From Stereum hirsutum FP-91666 SS1 (Eukaryota; Basidiomycota; Agaricomycetes; Russulales; Stereaceae), in the NCBI RefSeq assembly GCF_000264905.1, contig NW_006763136.1:229934-293933 (forward strand): a stretch of DNA of 64,000 nt. Direction: 5' to 3'. The notes below the pieces were generated by a model. That model did no database searches, was not told where the DNA came from, and saw nothing but the letters and a program-made list of their open reading frames with translations. A program made the translations under genes and the position numbers. Below are positions 53,801-64,000 of this stretch, one piece after another (positions within the stretch are counted from its first letter, which is position 1; each line of letters begins with the position of its first letter).

Positions 53801-56800
53801 CTGTGTGCAACACCGCGAATCGGCATTTGCCGTTGATTTTTTCTCGCCCTTTTCCTTGCCTTTTCCTCTCGACCGTGACAGGGCCTCGTAGGGCTTCGTT
53901 GAAGGTGCTCGACGATCTTATGATGGTCTGAGATACAGTAGTTCTGTTTCGGTAGCTTCAGGCTATGGTTGTCACCTTTTGCTCTTCAGCGCATTCACAC
54001 CCCTCTAGGCTATTGGCGTCGATTGGCTCGGCATCAGGAGCGGCTGCGTGGCATCAAAGCATGTTGATGCGATGCTACAAACTACACCTTATACACAAAA
54101 TTGTTGCGAGCCGGACTTTCTTGCTCGTCGGCTGTGTTAGAGCCCGCCTTCTGTTGAAAGCGCTCATCAAAGAGATAGCGAGACGGTTGCTTCATAAACA
54201 CCCACCATGGTCTTCGCTCTTGTGGGCTACTAGCTCCCTCAATCAGCTCCCTCAATCACATCCTCCGTAGGACGCGGCTTGTCGGATACCATGGTCTCAT
54301 CTACTGGGAGCAGCAGTAACGAGCATCGTCACCGTGCTAGCGCGGATAACTTGCTCAACCACGACTTGCCCTCCAGTACGCCTTCTGCTAGTGAGTCTCT
54401 ACCCAGCAAGCCACCGCCGCTATCATCAATTCGACGTACCTATGGACTTGCCATGTTATTGCACATAATCTTGGTTCTTCTTCACCTGGTCCTAGTCGCA
54501 GTTGTAGCCGCAGGCCATCTGGAGCATCGAGTGACTGTACCATTGGGACCTCGTGCGAACGCCGTGACGGTTGCGATTACTGTTGTCTCTCAAGTCTTCA
54601 ATCAGGTGAGTCAAAGTTCGATTGAGCACTAGCCATCATTTTCATTCAACTGGACTGATACACTTTCTCAGGTCTACCTCGTAGCCCTGGTTCTTCTAGC
54701 CCAACAACTTTCCCTCCGTAAGACCCTGCATCGACGTCAAACGTTGACCGAGGTTCACGACAAGCATACAGCCTGGAGCGGATTCGGCGCCGCGCTAGTG
54801 ACCGTCCTGAACCAGCGCAAGCTTCCTACAGCGGTCTGGGGTGTTTTTGCTATCGCCGGATACCTTCTGTCTATCCTGGTTCTACATATCACCGTACCAG
54901 CCACGTTTTCGCTGGCTACGTTCAATGAGTCTTTCCCTGGCACGGTGACTCTGACTTCGAACATCCCGGACATAGGGCCTACTGGATCTAAGTGCGTTGT
55001 TCGTTTACTTATCCACTCCTATACCGTATGCAGACTGAAGATGATGGAGGGTTCCGTACGACTTTTGTAGCTACTTGGATCTGGAAGATGCATCTGCGGT
55101 ACTGCCCATGCTCAAGACGCTTTCTCACACAAATACGACAATAGGCCTTCAAGGAAACGTGATTTTTGCCTCCGTCACAGATGCGAGGGCTGCACATATC
55201 GACGGCCCACTCCCAATCTTCCAAGAGTTTGAGGTCAACGCAACCGTCTTCCACGTCAATTGTTCCCTTCTTCCAGGTGCGACGCAGAACGGGACCGGAT
55301 CGTTCAATGAATGGAATATCACCACACCGGTGCCGGATGGGAGTACCTCGCCCACTGTACCCATGCGTTTGCTCTGTGCGTTCAGATCTTGTGCATTTCG
55401 CCTCCAAGTACCCATTTATGTTTCTCGACAGACCCGTACGGAATTCGCTTTCTACCAGTTGCTGCGGGAGTACAGTCAGTCCTTGTAAGCCTTGCAATCT
55501 ACTCCGCCGATTTTCTGAATGTTGACCTGCCGATAGATAGGTCAATCGATGATGTTATACGCTTCCCTCAATATCACCGACGACCAAGGACACAATGGAA
55601 CTCACCTCGAATTAGATCCTCCGATGGCATGTGAGTCATCCCAACTGCTCGATCTCACTTCCAGTACCCTGAGATCTTGTTTTCGCCAACTCAAGTCAGC
55701 GATGGCCACGACTATCTATGGCTTCCTCAAACATGGCAACCTACGATCACGACATGCAATATGTATACTGAAATAAGGAATGTGATCCTCGATCCCTCAA
55801 GCCGAAATATCACCAGCGACAGCATCCCGGATCGAACGCCACAAACGACATGGAGAGAATGGCAAGCTCCTTCAGAGACGAACGATACGTTGATTAGCTC
55901 GGTGAGTGCTACTCATACGCCACGGAGCTCGCTTTGTGGCGACATCCGGCCCAATGTTTTTGACCACGCTGTATATCCAGTGGTCCTCCATAGCCAATGT
56001 TCATTCTATGAGCACCGTGCAGGCGACGACCTGTAATGTCCCATGGTTCTCTTATCCGGATCCCGCAAGCGAGACCTGTCAGTATAGCGACTTTTTGACA
56101 GTCACAGAAAGGTTAGTACTTTGATCCTCCTCTCCGTATTTACTTGGTTCAGACTCCAGAGAGTGGTCCCTTTGTAAGGAAGGAAGAATGACATGTTCTT
56201 TCGCGCCCTACGTAGGTATCTTAATAGCGCTCTGGGCGTTGGGCCGCCACGCAGTTTCTTCGTCAACAGCGAGGACAGACTTTCCTCCATCTCACTTGCG
56301 GAACTCGAGATGGCACTGGAGAACTTGACGGCAGCGATATACTGGAGTGGTATGTGTGGTCTCACTGGTCTTCACTCGGGCTCTTATATTGAGGGATTCC
56401 TTGTGCATTTCCTTACATCATTTTTGATGGAAGCCGCCAACACCATCCCATCGAATGGGGCGAGTGTTTCCTTCTTGACGAGCACCACGTCCGAGATGAG
56501 AGGAGTTCTGCTGTATAATCCGAACGACCAGTTGAATGTGAGTCTAACTTGCACTTGATGTAATAGCCCCGCGATTGATTGAAAAACCTTCGATCTAGCT
56601 GAATGTACTCCCGGTGATTCCTTCTCTCCCTCGCGACACTCGCTGTCTGTACTGTACATTTGTCATTGCCACTGATCTTCCACTCTTATTCTTCCTTCAC
56701 TAGCTTCTGTTGGGTCTCGTCTCCTCTCTCGCTCTCCTCGTTCTTTTAGTCCTCATCGTCCGACGTCCAGACCACAGCAAGATCGACCCCAACCTCAGCA

Positions 56801-59800
56801 TGGTCGGATTTCTGCAACTCATCTGGCTACTTGGAAGAGGAAGCGAGGCGCAGGATCAGGTCATTGCGGTCAAGAGTCCGACGACGGACAATCTGAGGAA
56901 GGCGGCGTTGGTAGAAATTCACTTTGAGAGTTTACCGAGGGGCGGAGATGACGATGAGGTGGGTGAGTGGGACAAGGAGAAGAATACAAGGAAGGACAAC
57001 AACAGTGGTGGCAGGAACCGGGAGGATGACGAGTCTTATAGTCTATATGACGGTCATGGGGAGCATTGATAGACCGGTGGAGTCGATATTGGGATTAAGG
57101 TGATCCCGCTGAGCCTGAAATCCTTGGGTAGAAGCTTCAACTTTTCAGTGTTTCGAGTCTGTCGGATGCATTATTTTTGCATTATTTCAGCTGCTCCCGA
57201 GCCTTTGGGGATCCTTCAGACTCGGAGCGTTTCCATATATGTCCTGCGATTTTTCTTCGTTTATTTATAAGTATTCAATTTCTTCACAAGCTGTGGCTCT
57301 CTTTTATCCCCAGGAAGAGTCTGGACACTGGGATTTCGGTATAAATTTAACGGAAAGTTAGAACAGGAACGAGTGGCGCCAAACGGCCGATCGCCACTTT
57401 GCCTTGACGTAGGGTTAGGGGTCATTCAGCTTGACCAACACCCCTCTTTAGACGCTGTCAGTGTCAACTGTGTTGAAGTCGACGAACCAGCATGTCGCCC
57501 TCTTTTGGCTGCACAGTAACTCTTGTTTCTGTACCACCACCATCTCCCCTTCGTCAACGCATTCTGAGATGAGCACATTGGGACTTCTCGACTCTGCACC
57601 GTCCGTCATCAGACGTATGAAGTCGGTATGGAGCGACTTTATCGGTGAGCTGCCTCGGGTTATATTGCAGTGACCAATAATATTGGCTAATACAAAACTC
57701 GCAGACTTTGTCGCCAGTGAGAGCGTCCTCCAAGTCGCTGTTGGTCTCATGTACGCGGTCTTCTCTTTTCTTGTCATAAAGCTTCGGGCTCTGATGCTGT
57801 TTGGTAATGTAGTATCGCCCAGGGTTTCACGAAAGTTGTCAATTCGCTCGTGTCCGACATCCTCCTCCCGCCCATCGCTCTGTTCCCTTTCATCAATAGA
57901 AACTTCGAAGAGAAGTTTGTGGTTTTGAGGAAGGGACCACATGCCGACAAGGGACATGGCTATAACACGATTGACCAAGCGATGGAGGACGGGGCCGTCA
58001 TAATGGCTTATGGGTGCGCTTTGATTGCCCACCCACTCCCAGAGTCGCGTTACCGCTGTACTGATACACCTTTCGCTGCGGAATGACGTGTTTTCCTCGT
58101 GCATCAGAGCTTTTGTCAACAATGTGGCCAGCTTTTTCGCGCTTGGTGCCTTCCTCTACATCGTTGCGCAGATTTATACCGCCACTACCCATCGGGCGAT
58201 CATCAAACACACCGTGCAGTGTACCTACTGTCGCAAATTTATCTCAGAGAAGGTACGCATCTTCTCTGCCTCGCTCATACGTCTGCGTTCGTTTTTTTTG
58301 TTGCAGTTGGTTGTGGCGAACGGACGGGTGTTGACTATTCGTGATTGCTGATTCTCATCACTTTGGCACACAGGCCAAGAGATGCTGTAACTGCACCAGC
58401 TGGCTCGACGGAAGGGAGGATAGGGAAACGAGTGCTTTGATCGACCACTAGGTGTCCTGCGTCGCGGACTTGCGAACGAGTCTCGGTGGTCTTTCTCCTC
58501 GATTGTTTCGTCGTGGGCTCCTACTCGTACACAGATAATGGAGGTTCTTCCCGCATGATGACTGTATTGTTATTGATACGTTGCCTTGTTATGCGGATAC
58601 GTCATGTTCAACGAGTTTGATGATTATATTCTTTATGACCTTACGATCCTGGACGACTCTTGGTGGGCCTCGACTCTGCAAAAGTACATCAAGAACAACA
58701 AATATCGATAAAATTGGACAATCTTTTCCAGCGCGATGCAAAAGATAGAGCATCCTAAAGACCATTGGGGTGAGCGCTTTTCTAATCCATCCCCATATGT
58801 AGTCCAGGGGACCTGACTGCAATCCCGCCCTTCTTTTGCAAGGTATTCTTTCATGTGCCCTTCTCCCGCTGATTTTGAGCATTTTCTCGATTCAATCTTC
58901 AAGTTGAAGGTTGAACTCACACAGTCCGGCTCCTAGGATGTGCTGAAATGGGAAACTTTCAGCGAAGTAGCGGGTGGACGCCACACATGGGTTGGCATTT
59001 TTTTCGCCCGCGATGCTTGGCCTTATAAAAGTCAACGAGGACAGGTGTTCACACGCGATATTCCTCCACTCCTTCCAAATCGCTTTTGCTAGGTTTTTCA
59101 TCCTTTCTATCTGCCCGCGTGCCATTAATCGCCACCATGCTCATTTCGTCTCCGTGTTTTCCACCCTCGCAGAGCTACATGCCCGACAATCCCGACCTTT
59201 TCCAGCACCTGACCCCTCAGATGTTCGACGACGAGCGTGCTCGATTCTTCAAAAACCCTGGCAATGTTCCGAACGATCCCAAAGCCATAACATCCGTCGC
59301 TGGTCAAGGTGGATGGTGTCAACCAAGTTCATTTTACTGCACACCTGTCCCTCCCGTCGGTTCCATAAACGACGAACGAGTCGACCTCACGCAGTATACC
59401 CGTACGACGCTGTACCCGGACCAACGGTGTGAGTCGTGGAGAAGCATGACAAAGAACTCGAAGGGCATGCGCGAAACGTTATGCACGAGGGTTGATCGCG
59501 GGGTGAGTCGACTATTTCCCCTAAGATTACTTCATGTTCAACAGGCGTCTGTGCATCTGGACTGATAGTTCCCTGGCAATCGTAAAGGGCAAAGAGATGA
59601 CCACGTACAAGGCGTGCAAGGCGTACCAACCTTCTCCGCCTCCGTCGCCTTTGCCTCCGCCGTCTCCTGTACCAGAGCCTGTGCCTGTTCGACAGATTGC
59701 TCCAGGTCCTCATTCTAACCGTAAGCTCTGTCTCTTTACGTGTGCCATGTACTAGCTTCGTTAAGTGTACTCGCAATCCAGGACCTCCGCATACACCAGC

Positions 59801-62800
59801 TGCCTCACCAAGACAACTTGGGCACCCTACCCCGCATGCCGTATGGTACAACACCCCCACTCAGCCTTGCCCTTACCATCAAGGTTATCCCGCGCAGAAT
59901 TGTTATACGTGCGTAGTGCCGCCGCAGCATCGTGAGTCGCCAAAATGTGTTCCTCGTTAGGATTCATACGTTGAAAGAGTGACGATTCTTATACCGTGAT
60001 ACATCGCGATCGTCTATTTAGCTGGACCACCCATACAGCCATCTTTACATAACTTGCCCCAGAGACCGGGGAAGAAGAGGTATACGCAGGCTGCGCCAAT
60101 CCAGTCTCGCCCACCGTGACCTCCGGTTCAAGTTGGCGGTCAGCCAGGCGGAAAATATCCTGGAGGCACTAGGTGTGGCCCTGGAGGAGGACTAGCCGAT
60201 GGACTAGCGGGAGGCTGCAGATGAAGGCACGGGGGGTGAAAGCGTTGGGGATGTGCAAATCTCTACATATTTTGGAGGATGGCTGAAGGTCGAATTATCA
60301 GTATCAAGTCGCGCGTGCCTCAAGTACGAATGGACACAGCCCCGTTCATTGCAGATTAAAATGTAACGTCGTGTATCTTGTGTCTTGGTACATTAGCCCT
60401 ATAACTGTATATAAGACTCAATGAGTTGTTGTTACTTCCTTATCGTCCAAGAAGTGTGCCACAACTCCACAACGCCACATCGCGTCCTAATCCGGTAAAT
60501 TCAAACAGGGCGCCTCCTTCGCCCTCGACGCGTCTGCAGCGCTTTCAGCACGTACTTCACCTAACCCAGCGCCGAAACAACGAATCTTTCTCTTTACACT
60601 GTTAACGCCTTCATCGGTCTCAACACGGACGACCATCGAGTCCTCACGAAGTGATACAACCCAAAAAGACAATCATATCTCGGTAGACACTGACATGATT
60701 TCAAGAAGGGTCTCCATTCATTGAAGGAGCAGTGAAGGGGTGTTCCGGAAGACGAAGGAGGCTGACGATGCGTGTATGTCTCCCATGCCACATTGCTCGA
60801 AGGTCTAACCTCTGGATCCATATATTCTTCTCTTGCTCCAAATAATACTGTCCCACTGGCCATCTAATGCGCAGGCGAGATCAACCTTCGCTCCTCAGTC
60901 TTTGGTTTCCGCCCTTTTCTTCATCCGTTATTTGTTGGCGAAGCGATTGCTGTACTTGCTGCTCTATGCGGGTCGCTCTTTCCTATCTGACCATTCAAAT
61001 GTGGCGTGCAGAATTGTCGTGGAGATCGACGAGTCAACAGCCATCGCGTCGAGACTGAGCGCTGAGCAGGCCGAGAACGGACACGACGGAGATTGTCATC
61101 TACGAACAATTTCTCATGAACGTCTTTCCATCACTGAAAGAGAAGATGTAACTAAGGACCTACCAGCTCAATACCAGCTATAGGTTCTTATTTCGCTCTG
61201 TTCTTTCCGTGTTTTTGTCGTTATACTCCCCCCGAGCTCCCTATTCTAGGCCGTTTTCGTCCTCCGTTCTGCGTTTGTTGTGCGAAGGGTGTTTTGTCTG
61301 ATCTCGCGGACTTGCCGGATAATTGTACGTTGATCCTCCTCCTTCATAGGTTATGTCTTGCCGAAATGATCTACGGATCTGCGTTCGTTCCAAGTACTAA
61401 ACCTCGTGTGGCACCGTGGGGCCACACCGTTCAGTCGGCCAATGTCTGCCTCCATGCGTAAATAAAACGCCATGTCGCCCATGTTTGTCTCTTCTTCCTC
61501 ATCACGGTCCAATGCTGCCGATCTTCCCCCCTCTCCGTACAACCGCGTTCGTCCCTCCTTCTCACGATGACGGCCCGGTTCTGGATTGAAAGCGGTCACT
61601 TGCACTCCTCTCGCTGTGTCGTCGTGTGCGCGATGGTCTACTTTCGACCATCGATGCAGTCATTCGGCCGTGAATACGGGAAAAGGTTGGGTACCTCCCC
61701 TGATCCTCATACTCCTTCACTGGGTACCTACACTTTGAATTTATCTCAGGACCCGAAACATGCGCGTCATGGCACGCGGGGCGGACTCGTGAGCTCACTC
61801 GAGGAGCAACATCCGCAAGGATCTCCTATTTCCAGAAGCTATATCCATGGAATGAGACTCTTTTCTCGCGCCAGGACGGTTGTACCTGCGTACAATTTCC
61901 CCTGATCTCCAGGAGCCACTGTATTTGAGCGAACAGTAGACAAACTTGGCGGTCAGCGGGTGTCCAGCCATGCGACGTTGTTATATACGAATGCCGGAGA
62001 CGGGAGGGATTCGAAGGAAGGTGCGTCAGCTAAGGGACTCCAGGGGTTATCCACGGCTCACAAAGTTCTATAAAGGTCACGTTTCAACGCTTCAATGCGT
62101 TGAAGATCGATACCTCACCTTGACACGCTCTTGGACGTCTCGAGGAGCTACTGGGCGGAAATGTTTTGGAAATCTACTTTGCTACTCTCGATCTGTGCGA
62201 CGGCCTGTAATGCGGTGAGCGTCACCATCAATGGTACGGCTTCACATGCTATACCCACTACTCTCTGTGAGTATCGATTTCTATACTTGGTTCACCATGC
62301 CTGGGACTCACTCGCGCCGTACCAGTTGGACAAATGTTTGAGGTCCGTTCATTTCGCTCGCATTGATCCGCTGGATGATTCCGAGGCTTAATGCATACGG
62401 CTATGGATGGCACTCTTGACACTGTAGGATATCAGTGTGAGTTTCGCTATATTTCCTTCTCCATGAATCTGGCTCTCATCAGTTGCTATTTTACAGCATG
62501 TAAGCTTGTCGTCAATCCGTTTGCTTCGTAGCATAGGACTCAGCTCTCGGAACGATCACAGAGTGGTGACGGAGGACTATATGCAGGTTGGTCTTGTTCA
62601 ACTCAACGTGCCTGGGGTCGTACTCATGATTCTACCTCACCTACAGAATTGCTCCAAAATCGGGCCTTCCAACAGGTCACTCCCAGTCAGTATCGTTTCA
62701 GAAGAATTTTCGACCCCTTTCCTATGCACTTGCTCAATCTGCCGTTGCCCATCAGACACTGCCGCAGCTCTTAATGCATGGGCTCCGGTCGGAAGTGCCA

Positions 62801-64000
62801 CTATTGAAGTTATCGCGGACACCACCCCTGTCTCCAGCGCGCTTCCAAACTCTTTGCAATTGACCGTTCCGGCTGGAGCTTCGGGAAATGTTGGGTTTGG
62901 AAACTCTGGGTTCTTCGGTATGCGTCTTTACTTCTTTGCCTACGCCACACCTTACGCCACATCTAATTACCTACACCATTGTCGTCCCTCAGGTATCAAC
63001 ATAAACTCTTCATGGACATACAACGCCTCATTCTTCTACCGCTTCCCCTCAACTACGCCTTCAACGAACCTCACCGCCTCCATCAACCTCCAAACCTCAT
63101 CGGGGACCGTCCTCGGCACTGCTACCGCCGCTCTCGTTCCTTCCACGACATGGACTCAGGTCTTTGTCAGGATCAAGCCCACTGCAAGCGCGAGTGATGC
63201 GAACAATAACTTTACCGTTACGTTCTCGGGCGCTCAGGCAGCTGGGAGGACCGTCAATTTTGCGATGTTCTCGCTGTTCCCGCCGACGTTCAAGGGTAGG
63301 GTGAACGGCATGAGGATGGATATTGCGGAGGTAAGCCTGGAATGGTTTGGCTATTTGTGTTTGTCTGGTTGTGAACTTTGCTAAAGTAAACCGTGCCGTA
63401 GACGTTAGCATCGATGGCACCTTCGTTCTTCAGGCTGCCTGGAGGGAACAATCTCGTCAGTTCATAAACTCGGCTGCTGCATAAATTATACACGATACTA
63501 ACATCTTGAATCGCAATAGGAAGGAACTACGGCTGCTACCCGATGGCAGTGGAACGCTACGGTTGGTCCCCTGGTCGATAGGCCCGGCCGGCTTGGGGAT
63601 TGGGGATATATTAACACTGAGTTCGTAGTTCTGACCTCTGTTCGATAAAAGTGTTGTCGTGGGACTGATTCATCTGAATCTATCATAGTGGTCTAGGATT
63701 GCTCGAGTATCTGGAGTGGTGCGAAGATCTGAATATGGAGCCTATCTTGGCGGTTTGGGATGGTAGATCATCTTCAGCACTGACTGTGGCAGTATTTCGA
63801 GGTATTGACGTGAAGCAATCGGGTCTAGGCTACTCCCTAAATGGCGCAGCACTTGCGGAAGGACAACTGGATCCCTATATCCAACAAGCAATCGATCAGG
63901 TAGGTGCATCGTACTTCCAGTTCTCTCACAAAGTCCTTACTGCGATGCAGATCAACTTCGCCATCGGAGACCCCACTACGAGCGCACCTGCAGCATTACG

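Overview
The window is nuclear DNA of a mushroom-forming basidiomycete (Agaricomycetes). The signs are genes dense with short introns of about 50-120 bp (GT..AG, often GTGAGT/GTACGT donors), intron-bearing housekeeping genes, two DUF6533-type seven-helix membrane protein genes, F-box/LRR genes of the kind expanded in Agaricomycetes, and a degenerate MYND-type gene. Exon joins below were deduced by hand from splice signals and codon phase. Where the phases add up to one open frame I say so; no transcript data were available. || Layout. 0.1-2.5 kb: two tandem minus-strand paralogues of unknown function with a hairpin repeat between them. 2.6-3.5 kb: an APH-type kinase. 4.5-6.5 kb: DUF6533 gene 1. 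7.2-8.1 kb: an acidic/basic unknown protein. 8.9-17.2 kb: an autophagy pair, a Tag1-like single-pass vacuolar protein (minus) head-to-head with the ATG1 kinase (plus) over a 681 bp shared promoter. 18.8-20.8 kb: DUF6533 gene 2. 21.6-23.6 kb: a MYND-like gene. 25.0-25.6 kb: a small basic protein with a KEN box. 27.2-30.3 kb: a transposon-like element with 160 bp terminal inverted repeats carrying a decayed gene copy. 30.8-34.9 kb: two F-box/LRR paralogues; a third lies at 49.6-51.2 kb. 35.2 kb: an intron-containing tRNA-Arg(ACG), with a degenerate relative at 49.0 kb. 36.5-39.9 kb: a large low-complexity F-box-like gene. 41.4-42.3 kb: mitochondrial ribosomal protein bL28m. 42.3-48.9 kb: mostly gene-poor. 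52.4-53.6 kb: SFM1 SPOUT arginine methyltransferase. 54.3-57.1 kb: a multi-span membrane protein. 57.6-58.5 kb: a fungal MscL channel. 59.1-60.1 kb: a proline-rich protein. 62.2 kb to the end: a GH51 alpha-L-arabinofuranosidase, cut by the window end. || Linked function. The clearest case is the ATG1/Tag1-like pair: in budding yeast Tag1 is a vacuolar membrane protein that ends autophagy by acting on Atg1, so a starter and a stopper of autophagy may share one control region here. That region carries an inverted array of four GTGACC half-sites. The GH51 gene is a secreted plant-cell-wall enzyme, consistent with a plant-associated or wood/litter-decaying life, and its 5' part is split into exons of 17, 9 and 3 nt.
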